DNA of 64,000 nucleotides from an uncultured Selenomonadales bacterium (GTDB lineage: Bacteria > Bacillota > Clostridia > Christensenellales > QALW01). The notes beneath the pieces are model-generated. The model saw only the letters and a list, made by a program, of their open reading frames with translations, was not told where the DNA came from and ran no database searches. The first letter of the stretch is position 1; each line of letters starts with the position of its first letter. Below, in pieces: positions 51,784-60,842 of this stretch. The stretch spans positions 1 to 64,000 of the forward strand of contig CAJKLB010000001.1 of assembly GCA_905200615.1 (NCBI GenBank), read 5' to 3'. Made by a program: the position numbers and the translations under genes.

Positions 51784-53196
51784 CTATTTTTTCAAAAGCT
51801 TCGCCGCTAAATAATGATGCTCAAACGCGGCATGAATATCTTTATCCAGCGCTTTCAGCATACCGTCCAGCTCTAAATCACCCATAGCCGTGTTTCGTCC
51901 GGCGGCATATTCTTTATCCACCAGCTCTTTCATCTTTACGACGATATCATCACGTTTATCCACGGATATCTCACCGCTTAAATGATAATAGCCGTTTACC
52001 CAATAGGCAATACCCGCCAGACCGGAGTGGGCATCCACAATGACGGTAGCGGGACGGTTCAGAATCGCTTTCGTATCAAAGATGTTATAGATTTCCTCGT
52101 CTTTGAGCATACCGTCAGCATGAATCCCCGCGCGCGTAGCATTAAAGTTACGGCCTACAAACGGTGTATTGGCCGGGATATCATAGCCCAGCTCATTTTC
52201 AAAGAACTGTGCGATCTCGGTAATTACCGAAAGATCCATGCCGTCTGTCGTTCCCCGAAGAGAAGCATACTCAATGGCCATCGCTTCCAAGGGGCAATTG
52301 CCCGTACGCTCGCCGATTCCTAAGAGTGAACAGTTTACGCTGCTGCAGCCGTAAAGCCATGCCGTAGCCGCGTTGCTTACTACTTTGTAAAAATCATTAT
52401 GTCCGTGCCATTCCAGCTGTGCGCTGGGCACGCCCGCATAGTGGTTCAAGCCATAGATAATGCCCTGCACACTGCGAGGGATCGACGCGCCGGGATAGGA
52501 CACACCGAAGCCCATCGTATCGCAGGCGCGGATCTTTATGGGAATTCCGCTTTCCTGACTCAGCTTCATCAGCTCCGTAGCAAAGGGAACCACAAAACCG
52601 TAAAAATCTGCCCGGGTAATATCCTCAAAATGGCACCTCGGTACAATTCCCTGCTCCAAAGCCGCTTTGACGATAGAAAGATACTTTTCCAGCGCGCCCG
52701 AACGGGTCAGATTCATTTTTTTAAAAATGTGGTAATCCGAACAGCTGACTAAAATACCTGTTTCTTTTAAGCCCATGGCCTTTACCAATTCAAAATCCTT
52801 GGGATTAGCGCGGATCCAGCTGGTCACCTCGGGAAAGCGCAGCCCTAATTCCAAGCATTTTTCCACAGCGGTACGGTCTTTTTCACTGTAGAGGAAAAAC
52901 TCGCTCTGGCGAATGATACCGTTTTTTCCGCTGAGACGGCTGAGCATCTTATAGATTTCCACGATCTGCTCGGCCGTAAAAGGAGAAGTTGATTGCTGTC
53001 CGTCGCGGAAGGTCGTATCGGTAATCCACAGTTCACTGGGCGTAATCATTGGCACATGACGTTCGTTAAAAGCCACCTTCGGAATGGATTTATAATCATA
53101 CAGCGCGCGGTACAGCTCAGGTTCGGCTACATCCTGCAGCGTATAGTGATAGATATTCTCGGTTAAATGATTGGTATGGTTATCTAATTTTAACAT
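51784..53196 (-). CDS. DRE-TIM metallolyase, Re-citrate synthase/isopropylmalate synthase-like
   Basis: A 470-residue enzyme. TDTTFRDGQQS is the metal and acid-base motif of the HMGL-like family, LEWHGHNDFYK gives the metal His residues, and GIGERTGNCPLEAM follows. The sequence lacks the regulatory C-terminal leucine-binding domain of LeuA and looks like clostridial proteins shown or proposed to be Re-citrate synthase, which makes citrate from oxaloacetate and acetyl-CoA. An isopropylmalate or homocitrate role cannot be excluded. It starts in the stop codon of the aminotransferase (TGATG), so transcription and translation are coupled. Confidence 0.75.
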   Translation of the reverse strand: MLKLDNHTNHLTENIYHYTLQDVAEPELYRALYDYKSIPKVAFNERHVPMITPSELWITDTTFRDGQQSTSPFTAEQIVEIYKMLSRLSGKNGIIRQSEFFLYSEKDRTAVEKCLELGLRFPEVTSWIRANPKDFELVKAMGLKETGILVSCSDYHIFKKMNLTRSGALEKYLSIVKAALEQGIVPRCHFEDITRADFYGFVVPFATELMKLSQESGIPIKIRACDTMGFGVSYPGASIPRSVQGIIYGLNHYAGVPSAQLEWHGHNDFYKVVSNAATAWLYGCSSVNCSLLGIGERTGNCPLEAMAIEYASLRGTTDGMDLSVITEIAQFFENELGYDIPANTPFVGRNFNATRAGIHADGMLKDEEIYNIFDTKAILNRPATVIVDAHSGLAGIAYWVNGYYHLSGEISVDKRDDIVVKMKELVDKEYAAGRNTAMGDLELDGMLKALDKDIHAAFEHHYLAAKLLKK

Positions 53197-54386
53197 CACT
53201 TTAATCCTTTCACAAAATCACGAATTCTTTGCAATCCCTTTTGGATGGTCTCCATGCTGGTGGCATAGGAAAGGCGAATATATCCGTCCGCACCGAAGGG
53301 AAGCCCCGGGACCACAGCCGTCATTTGCGCGTCCAGCAGGTATTCGGTAAAATCCATAGATCCCTTGATTTTTTTACCGTTATACTCCTTGCCGATCACA
53401 TCTTTGATGCAGACCATGACGTAAAATGCGCCCTTGGGCATCTGCGCGTGAAGACCGGGAATCGCGTTTACCGTTTCCACCATATAATTTCTGCGCCGCC
53501 GGAATTCCTCCAGCATAGCGCTGAACTCCGGATTCTCGCTGGTAATAGCAGCAAGGGTGGAATACTGGGCTACGGTATTAGGATTGCCTGTAGCGTGGCT
53601 CTGATAGCTGCCGATCATCTTTGCAATCTTCGTATTGCTGATGGAATAGCCCATCCGCCAGCCTGTCATGGCGTAAGCTTTAGACATCCCGTTTACAAGA
53701 ATCACCCGGTCATTCGCTTCGGGAATCATCGCGGGTGAAAAATGCTTTGCCCCGTCATAAACCAGCGCGTCATAGATTTCATCGGAAATAATCATAAAAT
53801 CCTTTTGAATGGCCAAAGCGGCGATCGCGCGTACTTCTTTTTCTGTAAGCACCGCGCCGGAAGGATTGGAGGGACTGTTCAAAATAATAGCCTTGGTATG
53901 CTCCGTTACCGCGCTTTCCAGCGCGGCAAAATCAATGGCAAACCCCTTCTCTTCAACCGTGGGAACAAACACCGGAGTGGCTCCGGCCATTTTGATCAAC
54001 TCCGGATAGCTGACCCAGTAGGGAGCAAACAGTATAACTTCATCCCCCGGATTGCATATGGCCTGCAGGGCATTGAACAGCGCCTGCTTCGCACCGTTGC
54101 TGACAACTACCTGATCAAAAGTATAGGTTACCCCCAGGTTTCTTTGGGTAAGAGCGCAAATAGCCTGCCGCAGCTGCGGCATCCCCGCGGCGGCGGTATA
54201 TTTCGTCTGGCCGTCCTTTAAGGCGGCAATCGCCGCGTCTACTATGTAAGCAGGTGTGGCAAAATCAGGCTCGCCCGCGCCGAAACTTACAACATCTTTG
54301 CCCTCAGCGCGCATGGCTTTGGCCTTAGCGTCAATCGCCAGCGTTACCGAACCTTGAATTCCTTCGCATTTTTTACTAAACTGCAT
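53196..54386 (-). CDS. pyridoxal phosphate aminotransferase, aspartate aminotransferase type
   Basis: A 396-residue fold type I enzyme. FGAGEPDFATPAYIVDAA is the N-terminal substrate region, NSPSNPSGAVL the cofactor site, ISDEIYDALVYDG the Asp-Tyr site, and NGMSKAYAMTGWRMGY has the PLP lysine. It likely links aspartate and oxaloacetate, which suits the citrate-synthase-like gene coupled to it. GGAGGG stands upstream of the chosen ATG, which overlaps the AI-2E gene by 11 bases. Confidence 0.92.
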   Translation of the reverse strand: MQFSKKCEGIQGSVTLAIDAKAKAMRAEGKDVVSFGAGEPDFATPAYIVDAAIAALKDGQTKYTAAAGMPQLRQAICALTQRNLGVTYTFDQVVVSNGAKQALFNALQAICNPGDEVILFAPYWVSYPELIKMAGATPVFVPTVEEKGFAIDFAALESAVTEHTKAIILNSPSNPSGAVLTEKEVRAIAALAIQKDFMIISDEIYDALVYDGAKHFSPAMIPEANDRVILVNGMSKAYAMTGWRMGYSISNTKIAKMIGSYQSHATGNPNTVAQYSTLAAITSENPEFSAMLEEFRRRRNYMVETVNAIPGLHAQMPKGAFYVMVCIKDVIGKEYNGKKIKGSMDFTEYLLDAQMTAVVPGLPFGADGYIRLSYATSMETIQKGLQRIRDFVKGLK

Positions 54387-55548
54387 TGTCTTTTCCCTCC
54401 GCATCTTTCTGTTTAATTTCCGCCGTTTGTTCCGCCGCGTTCATTGCCTTACGCGCAATGCCGGCAAGGATAGCTACAATGGGCGCGCCTAAAATCATGC
54501 CCACCGTTCCCATCATTGCGCCGAAGACCGCGATCCCCGCAAGCAATAAAAGCGGGCTGACCTGCAGCGCGTCGCCGGTAAGCCACGGCGTTAAAATGTT
54601 TCCTTCAATCTGTTGACAAATCACCATAAATACGGCTGTCCATAAAGCCAAGCGTACATCTCCCACTGTCAACGCGATTAAAATGGGAGGTACCGCGCCT
54701 ATAATCGGGCCGATATAAGGTACCAGATTCGTGATGCTTACAATGGTAGCCAATAAAATGGCATACGGCAAGCCTAAAATCAAAAAGCCGATATAACTTA
54801 CAATTCCCAGCCCCAAAGAAGTAGATAATCTTACCACGATATATTTTTCAATAATAATGTCGCTCTCATGGCATACGGCGCACACATTCTTATAATGAAC
54901 GTCATTGCGCACGAATACACGCAGCAAACGCTTAACAGAATGCTTGATTTTATTATAATCATACAGCAAACAAAAGGTTGCGATAATATAGACCACCGCG
55001 TCGAAAAGAAAGCTCATCGTGGAAGATACGATTCCCGTGGCGGCGGAAAACAGCTGAAAAGCGCCCGCAAAAGCCTCCGCGGAATCTTTGGCCTTTTCCG
55101 CCGCTGATTCCAGCACCGATACTACATAGCTGTTAACATCGATATCCAACCACTCGGAAAGCGCTTCAATCTGCTGATTGAGAAACTCGGTAAAGATACC
55201 GATATATTCCGGCAGGCGAATGACTAAATCCGTTATATTATTGATAACGTTCGGCACGATAATAGCCACCAGCAGTCCGGCCAGGCCTAAAAACAGAACC
55301 AAAACCGTTACACAGGCTACCGGATGCTGCCATTTATGCGTCTTCTTTTTGCTGAGAAGCACCAGCAGTTTTTCCAGCCACATCACCGGATGCCGCAGCA
55401 GATATGCTGTGGCAAAAGCGATCAAAAACGGCGTAAGCGCGGCAATCCCTCTTCGCAGCGCCGGCATAATACCGGCAAAAATCTGCCAAACCAGAATGGC
55501 CACAAACACCAAGGCTACGACGGCCCAGAAACGTTTTTCGCTTTTCAA
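54376..55548 (-). CDS. AI-2E family membrane transporter
   Basis: A 390-residue membrane protein with about eight helices and the family's central region VRLSTSLGLGIVSYIGFLIL, GLPYAILLATIVSITNLVPYIGPIIGAVPP. Some relatives export autoinducer-2 or exchange Na+ for H+; the role here is unknown. The start is TTG at 55548, eight bases behind AGGAGG. It lies between typA and the aminotransferase in a tight run. Confidence 0.85.
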   Translation of the reverse strand: MKSEKRFWAVVALVFVAILVWQIFAGIMPALRRGIAALTPFLIAFATAYLLRHPVMWLEKLLVLLSKKKTHKWQHPVACVTVLVLFLGLAGLLVAIIVPNVINNITDLVIRLPEYIGIFTEFLNQQIEALSEWLDIDVNSYVVSVLESAAEKAKDSAEAFAGAFQLFSAATGIVSSTMSFLFDAVVYIIATFCLLYDYNKIKHSVKRLLRVFVRNDVHYKNVCAVCHESDIIIEKYIVVRLSTSLGLGIVSYIGFLILGLPYAILLATIVSITNLVPYIGPIIGAVPPILIALTVGDVRLALWTAVFMVICQQIEGNILTPWLTGDALQVSPLLLLAGIAVFGAMMGTVGMILGAPIVAILAGIARKAMNAAEQTAEIKQKDAEGKDNAV

Positions 55549-55563
55549 TCAAAGCTCCTCCTG

Positions 55564-57396
55564 TCAGTTTTGACGATTTGCCATCTTTGCGGCACGGTAT
55601 CTGGCGGTAGGATCCAATATTTTTTTCCGTATCCGTATATTGGCCGGCGTTACTTCGGCCAGTTCGTCCTCACCTAAATATTCCAGCGCCTGTTCCAAGC
55701 TCATGCGTTTCGGCGGTATCAGATGCAGCGCGTCGTCTGAGCCGGCCGAACGAGAGTTGGTCATATTTTTACGCTTGCACACATTGACCTCGATATCCTC
55801 CGGCCGTGAGCTTTCGCCTACAATCATACCGCTGTAAACCTGTTCGCCCGGGCCGATAAACAGCGTTCCGCGTTCCTGGGCGTTAAACAGTCCATAGGTA
55901 ATGGATTCACCCGTTTCAAAGGCAATCAAAGACCCGTTTTTTCTGCCGGGCAGCTCGCCCTTATAGGGCGCGTAGCCGTCAAACACCGAATTCATAACTC
56001 CTTCACCGTGGGTATCGGTTAAAAACGTACTGCGATAACCGAACAATCCCCGCGCCGGAACAATAAACTCCATACGGCGCATCGTGGGGCTTAAAGAAAA
56101 CATATTGACCATTTCCCCGTGGTTTGTTCCCATATGCTGGATTACCGTACCGGAATAAGTATCCGGAACGTCAATAATCACGCGTTCCATCGGCTCACAG
56201 AGTTTCCCGTCAATGGTCTTAAGCAGTACCTCGGGCTTACTGACCTGCAGCTCGTAGCCCTGGCGGCGCATATTTTCTATCAAAATAGAAAGATGCAGCT
56301 CTCCCCGGCCGGAAACCTTAAAGCTATCGGCGGAATCCGTATCCTCTACACGCAGAGAAACATCCGTTTCAATTTCCCTGTAAAGCCTGGCGCGCAAATG
56401 ACGGCTGGTAAGATATTTTCCTTCCTTGCCGGCAAACGGAGAATCATTTACCGAAAAAGTCATGCTTACGGTAGGCTCGGTAATTTTTACAAACGGCAGC
56501 GGCTCTATCGTGTCGGGACGGCAGAGCGTATCGCCGATATTGATATCGGCAACCCCGCTGACCGCAACGATTTCGCCCGCGGAGGCTTCTTCCACGCCGA
56601 CGCGCTTGAGCCCCTCAAATACCGAAAGACTGGTTACGCGTACATTACTGCGCACCCCCTCGCTTCCGTAGGTGCAAAGGGAAATCATATCGCCGGTTCT
56701 TATGGTACCGCGCTCGATCTTCCCGATTCCGATGCGGCCTACATATTCGTTATAGTCAATAGTGGAAATCAGCATCTGCGCCGGCTGCGCCGGATCTCCT
56801 TCGGGGCAGGGCACATATTCTAAAATCGCGTCTAAAAGCGGCGTCATATCCGTGCCGGGCACGGCCGGATCGATTGATGCCGTTCCCTCTCGGCCGGAGG
56901 CATAAATAAAGGGGCAATCCAGCTGAGAATCGTCGGCGCCCAGCTCAATAAACAGATCCAAGACCTCATCGGCAACGTCGTCCGGGCGGGCATCGGGACG
57001 ATCCATTTTATTGATCACCACGATCACTCGAAGTCCCAGTTCCAGCGCCTTGGAAAGTACAAACCGCGTCTGCGGCATCGGGCCTTCGAAGGAATCCACC
57101 AGCAGCAGCACGCCGCTGGTCATCTTCAGCACACGCTCCACCTCGCCGCCGAAATCGGCGTGACCGGGTGTATCCACCACATTGATTTTTGTATTTTTAT
57201 AGTGAATCGACGTGTTTTTGGATAAAATCGTAATGCCGCGTTCACGCTCGATATCGCCCGAATCCATCATACGTTCCTGCAGCTGCTGATTTTCCCTGAA
57301 AATGCCGCTTTGCTTCAGCATTTCATCCACCAGCGTGGTCTTTCCGTGGTCTACGTGGGCAATAATGGCAATATTTCTGATATCTTCTCGTTTCAA
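55564..57396 (-). CDS. typA: ribosome-associated GTPase TypA/BipA
   Basis: A 610-residue translational GTPase. AHVDHGKTTLVDEML (P-loop), RERGITI (switch I), DTPGHADFGGEV (switch II) and NKMDRPDARPDD are clear, followed by the EF-G-like and BipA C-terminal domains. It acts on the ribosome under stress and in assembly. The start is TTG at 57396, seven bases behind GAGGT. It is first in the typA, AI-2E, aminotransferase, citrate-synthase-like run. Confidence 0.95.
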   Translation of the reverse strand: MKREDIRNIAIIAHVDHGKTTLVDEMLKQSGIFRENQQLQERMMDSGDIERERGITILSKNTSIHYKNTKINVVDTPGHADFGGEVERVLKMTSGVLLLVDSFEGPMPQTRFVLSKALELGLRVIVVINKMDRPDARPDDVADEVLDLFIELGADDSQLDCPFIYASGREGTASIDPAVPGTDMTPLLDAILEYVPCPEGDPAQPAQMLISTIDYNEYVGRIGIGKIERGTIRTGDMISLCTYGSEGVRSNVRVTSLSVFEGLKRVGVEEASAGEIVAVSGVADINIGDTLCRPDTIEPLPFVKITEPTVSMTFSVNDSPFAGKEGKYLTSRHLRARLYREIETDVSLRVEDTDSADSFKVSGRGELHLSILIENMRRQGYELQVSKPEVLLKTIDGKLCEPMERVIIDVPDTYSGTVIQHMGTNHGEMVNMFSLSPTMRRMEFIVPARGLFGYRSTFLTDTHGEGVMNSVFDGYAPYKGELPGRKNGSLIAFETGESITYGLFNAQERGTLFIGPGEQVYSGMIVGESSRPEDIEVNVCKRKNMTNSRSAGSDDALHLIPPKRMSLEQALEYLGEDELAEVTPANIRIRKKILDPTARYRAAKMANRQN

Positions 57397-57719
57397 AGCA
57401 AGTACCTCATTTGCAGTATTTTTGTTTGATTACTGCAAAAAGCAGCAATCAAATAGCATATTTTTAAAAACACAAATATAACATTGCATAAAATGCAATA
57501 TTTTGCGCAAAAACTTTCAAAAATATATAGCCATATTGTAGCATATCGTTGCTTGATTGACAAGCAAAACAATGAGAAAACATTTTTAAATCGGAAAATT
57601 TTTCGGCTCAGCGATATTTTAACAATATAATATTAGGAGGATGTTACGTCAAAAAATTTCCTGGGGACAAGGCGTATAAATGAAAATTCTTTTGCATACT
57701 ATCCATTGAGGTGATAAAA
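57397..57719. other. intergenic region between typA and the SPOR-like gene
   Basis: About 320 AT-rich bases. A hairpin (TTTGATT-CTGC/GCAG-AATCAAA, 57425-57453) lies in the typA leader, and an ATTGC/GCAAT hairpin at about 57483-57499. A TATAAT at 57626-57631 and AGGAGG at 57635-57640 are followed only by two tiny frames of 12 and 9 codons (57641-57679 and 57680-57709) that lead directly into the next gene's ribosome binding site. Confidence 0.5.
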
Positions 57720-58517
57720 ATGGGAACATCCCAACGCATGAAAAAGAGAGAAATGAAAAAAAATCTGACAGCGCTGCTGATCATCGCGGTGTTTGCCGTC
57801 ATTGTCTTCAGTGTAAATTCCATCGGTAAATTCATTGCCGAGAAAGTAATACAGCCGGTTATGAGCATGGGCACGGCAAAGGATGAGCGTATTGTAACCA
57901 ATACCGTAAAAATTGAAGCGTTGGAAATTTACGGTGTAGGCGCGGGACAATTCGAGGATGCCGCGTCCGCCGCGGAAACCGTAAAAAAGATTCAAGACGG
58001 AGGCGGTGCGGGATATGTGCTGGAAACCACCGAGGGCTTTACGGTACTTGCTTCCTGTTATACGGATGAAGAGTGGGCCGAAAGCGTAAAAGAAAAGCTT
58101 TCCTCTTCTTTTGATACGGTGGGGGTATTCCCCTTAAAAGGCGATGAGCTTTCGATAAAAATTACCGGTACGCAAGCCCAGGCGGAGATGATCGGGCAGG
58201 CTTTTGATTCTTTGCGCACCACAGTGAAGGAAATGGTGGATTTATGTGTAGAAACCGACAAAAGCGATGTAACGCGTTTACAGGCCTGTACACAGATTCA
58301 GCTATGCCGTACCGATACGGCCAAACAATTGGAGCAGTTAAAGACTTTAGAAAGCGGAAACCGCGTAGTGACCGTTTTAGAAGAGATGCTCACCTGTACC
58401 GCCACGGCTTTGGATGAAATGCCCGAAAGCTCAGACGACGCTTTTGCCCAAAAATTAAAATATGCTTCAGCCTCGCTTGCCGGTGAATACCTTAATTTTT
58501 ATACTTCGCTGGAATAA
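57720..58517 (+). CDS. membrane protein with SPOR-like domain
   Basis: A 265-residue protein. The start at 57720 follows AGGTG six bases away. A transmembrane helix (about 17-38, LTALLIIAVFAVIVFSVNSI) precedes an extracellular part with a SPOR-like repeat (ALEIYGVGAGQFEDAASAAE, GAGYVLETTEGFTVLASCYT, WAESVKEKLSS), a fold that binds bare peptidoglycan glycan at septa. A helical C-terminal domain follows. The role is likely in division or sporulation envelope; I do not know the exact family name. Confidence 0.7.
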   Translation: MGTSQRMKKREMKKNLTALLIIAVFAVIVFSVNSIGKFIAEKVIQPVMSMGTAKDERIVTNTVKIEALEIYGVGAGQFEDAASAAETVKKIQDGGGAGYVLETTEGFTVLASCYTDEEWAESVKEKLSSSFDTVGVFPLKGDELSIKITGTQAQAEMIGQAFDSLRTTVKEMVDLCVETDKSDVTRLQACTQIQLCRTDTAKQLEQLKTLESGNRVVTVLEEMLTCTATALDEMPESSDDAFAQKLKYASASLAGEYLNFYTSLE

Positions 58518-58594
58518 AGAGCTTGGCTGCCGCGGGATTGAAAATTCTCCCATTTGATAAAACGTTTCTCGGTGCTCTTTCCTTTCTTTAAAAC

Positions 58595-58642
58595 GGAGCT
58601 GTCGTAACCTTTGTTTTTAAAATTACGGTTTCCGTCAGCTCC
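58595..58642 (+). terminator. possible terminator after the SPOR-like gene
   Basis: GGAGCTG and CAGCTCC enclose a long, partly paired loop (AACC/GGTT) and are followed by CTCTTTCTTT. The rest of the gap to 58919 holds no gene. Confidence 0.45.
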
Positions 58643-58649
58643 CTCTTTC

Positions 58650-58677
58650 TTTATAATACACTCTTTATAATACACTA
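58650..58677 (+). repeat. tandem 14-base repeat carrying two TATAAT boxes
   Basis: TTTATAATACACTC is followed directly by a copy with one change. Each contains an exact TATAAT (58652-58657 and 58666-58671). No matching -35 box is obvious, so promoter activity is uncertain. Confidence 0.6.
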
Positions 58678-58919
58678 TGTATATCATTTACGCCGCCTAT
58701 CTATACCGCTTACCCGTCTTTTAAAAAGCCGTGTCTCCTTTTCACGCAGATTGAAAAACCCGGCCTATTGTGCAATGATATTAGCTGTAAACGATGCCTT
58801 ATTTTATATCGGAGAAAGAACAAAAGAAGAGACAAAATTTTAAATCTTTTCCTTTCCGACAAGCAAGCGGACGGCTTTTTTACCTTTTGCCGTGAAAGCC
58901 TGATAACACGGAAAACAGC

Positions 58920-58948
58920 TTGCTTTTTTAAAGCAAAGGCGGTATAAT
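58920..58948 (+). promoter_or_regulatory. promoter of tyrS
   Basis: TTGCTT (58920-58925), 17 bases, TATAAT (58943-58948). The leader is about 30 bases, too short for a T-box. Confidence 0.7.
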
Positions 58949-58983
58949 AGGTAGCAATATGGATAGTGAAGGAGTGACTTTTG

Positions 58984-60204
58984 ATGGCAGAAAACGTTTT
59001 GGATACCCTGAAAGCCCGCGGCTTTGTAAAACAGATTACTTTTGAGGAAGATCTGTACCGGCTGTTAGGCAGCGAAAAGGTAACGTTTTATGTAGGTTTT
59101 GATCCTACCGCCGACAGCCTTCACGTAGGGCATTTTCTTGTTTTGATGGCCATGGCGCATATGCAGCGGGCCGGTCATCGGCCTATATGTCTGGTAGGGG
59201 GCGGTACCGGCTGCGTGGGAGATCCCAGCGGCAGAACGGATATGCGTTCGATGATGACATTAGAAACCATTCAGCATAACGTGGACTGCTTTAAGAAGCA
59301 GATTGCAAAATTCATCGATTTTTCTGACAATAAAGCCATTATGGTGGATAACGCCGAGTGGCTGCTGAAGCTGAACTATGTGGAATTCCTGCGGGATATC
59401 GGCGTATATTTTTCAGTAAACCGTATGCTTACGGCCGAATGCTTTAAAACCCGCATGGAAAAGGGGCTCTCCTTTTTGGAATTCAACTATATGCTGATGC
59501 AGAGCTATGACTTTTTAATGCTGTATCAAAAATACGGCTGTGCTCTGCAGCTGGGCGGCGATGATCAGTGGTCCAATATGCTCGGCGGCGCTGATTTGAT
59601 CCGCCGCAAAGAGAAAAAAGACGCTTTTGCCATGACGTTTACGCTTTTAACCAAGAGCGACGGTCAAAAGATGGGCAAAACCGCCGGCGGCGCGGTTTGG
59701 CTTTCGGCGGAAAAAACCTCGCCGTATGATTTTTATCAGTACTGGCGGAATGTGGATGACGCCGATGTGGAAAAATGCTTAAAATTGCTGACGTTTCTCC
59801 CGCTGGATGAAATTGCCCGGCTTTGCGCGCATCAGGACGAACGCATCAACGCGGCAAAAGAACGGCTGGCCTATGAGGTAACCAAGATCGTACATTCCGA
59901 GGAAGAAGCAAAAAAAGCGCAGGCGGCCGCTGCCGCCGCTTTCGGCAAAGGGAGCGAAGCGGATATGATCTGCGTAACCCTCAGCAGACAGCAGGCCGCC
60001 GGCAGAGTAACGGAGCTGCTGATGCTTGCGGGAATTACCAAAAGTATCGGCGAAGGCCGCCGTTTAATTGAAGGCGGCGCCGTATCGTTAAATGAAGAAA
60101 GAATCACGGATGTAAACGCCGCTGTTGATCCAAAGTTCCTTGACGCGGGGGAATTCATTCTGCACAAGGGCAAAAAAGTCCATAAAAAGATCATTGTTGA
60201 GTAA
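58984..60204 (+). CDS. tyrS: tyrosyl-tRNA synthetase
   Basis: A 406-residue class I synthetase. FDPTADSLHVGHFLVLM contains the HIGH motif, LQLGGDDQWSNMLGG the tyrosine site, and KSDGQKMGKTAGGAVW the KMSKS equivalent. The C terminus is an S4 RNA-binding domain (SIGEGRRLIEGGAVSLN). The ATG at 58984 follows GGAG nine bases away. The yigZ-like gene starts three bases after its stop. Confidence 0.95.
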   Translation: MAENVLDTLKARGFVKQITFEEDLYRLLGSEKVTFYVGFDPTADSLHVGHFLVLMAMAHMQRAGHRPICLVGGGTGCVGDPSGRTDMRSMMTLETIQHNVDCFKKQIAKFIDFSDNKAIMVDNAEWLLKLNYVEFLRDIGVYFSVNRMLTAECFKTRMEKGLSFLEFNYMLMQSYDFLMLYQKYGCALQLGGDDQWSNMLGGADLIRRKEKKDAFAMTFTLLTKSDGQKMGKTAGGAVWLSAEKTSPYDFYQYWRNVDDADVEKCLKLLTFLPLDEIARLCAHQDERINAAKERLAYEVTKIVHSEEEAKKAQAAAAAAFGKGSEADMICVTLSRQQAAGRVTELLMLAGITKSIGEGRRLIEGGAVSLNEERITDVNAAVDPKFLDAGEFILHKGKKVHKKIIVE

Positions 60205-60206
60205 CT

Positions 60207-60842
60207 ATGGAGTATAAAACACTTGCTTCCGCCGGAAGCTTTGAACAAGTTCTGCAAAAGTCTACGTTTATCGCCTTGGCGGATATCGCCCAGGATGAAC
60301 AGCAGGCTCTTGCGGTAATAAACAGCCAAAAAAAGCGCTATCCTGACGCGCGCCATCACTGCTGGGCCTACCGGTTAGGGCCTGCCGGTGAAGCTGTGCG
60401 CTGCAGCGATGACGGAGAGCCGCAGGGCACCGCCGGTGTACCCATTCTTGAATGCTTGAAAAAAAAGAATATTACCAATGCCGTTGTTGTAGTCACGCGC
60501 TACTTCGGCGGTATTCTTTTGGGTACAGGCGGACTTACGCGGGCTTATGCCTCCGGCGCGGCCGGCGCGCTTGACGCCGCAGGAACATCCTGTATGGTAC
60601 AAAGCGTAAAATTCGAAGTTTCTATGGATTATACCCAATTTGCCTATAGTGAACATATCATAAAAAATACGGACTACATTGTCTTGAAATCGGTTGATTT
60701 TTCAGAATGCGTTTACCTGCACTGCATCGTTCGCCAAAAAGATGAAGACCGTTTTGAAAAAGAAATCGCTTCCCTGACAAACGGGCGTGCTCGCTGTCAA
60801 AAGACAGACGCGTTATACTATTCATGGGAGGAAAAGCAATGA
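60207..60842 (+). CDS. YigZ/IMPACT family protein
   Basis: A 211-residue protein. The signature lies in SKKRYPDARHHCWAYRL-like and CSDDGEPQGTAGVPILECL, then VVVTRYFGGILLGTGGLTRAY, with a C-terminal DUF1949-like domain. Relatives regulate translation or protein interactions; no enzyme activity is known. It is coupled to tyrS and its stop overlaps the MATE gene start (ATGA). Confidence 0.92.
   Translation: MEYKTLASAGSFEQVLQKSTFIALADIAQDEQQALAVINSQKKRYPDARHHCWAYRLGPAGEAVRCSDDGEPQGTAGVPILECLKKKNITNAVVVVTRYFGGILLGTGGLTRAYASGAAGALDAAGTSCMVQSVKFEVSMDYTQFAYSEHIIKNTDYIVLKSVDFSECVYLHCIVRQKDEDRFEKEIASLTNGRARCQKTDALYYSWEEKQ

Noticed and set aside
58700..58983. T-box leader for tyrS
   Set aside because: No T-box sequence (the GGTGGxACCGCG type) is present and the promoter at 58920 leaves a leader of only about 30 bases.
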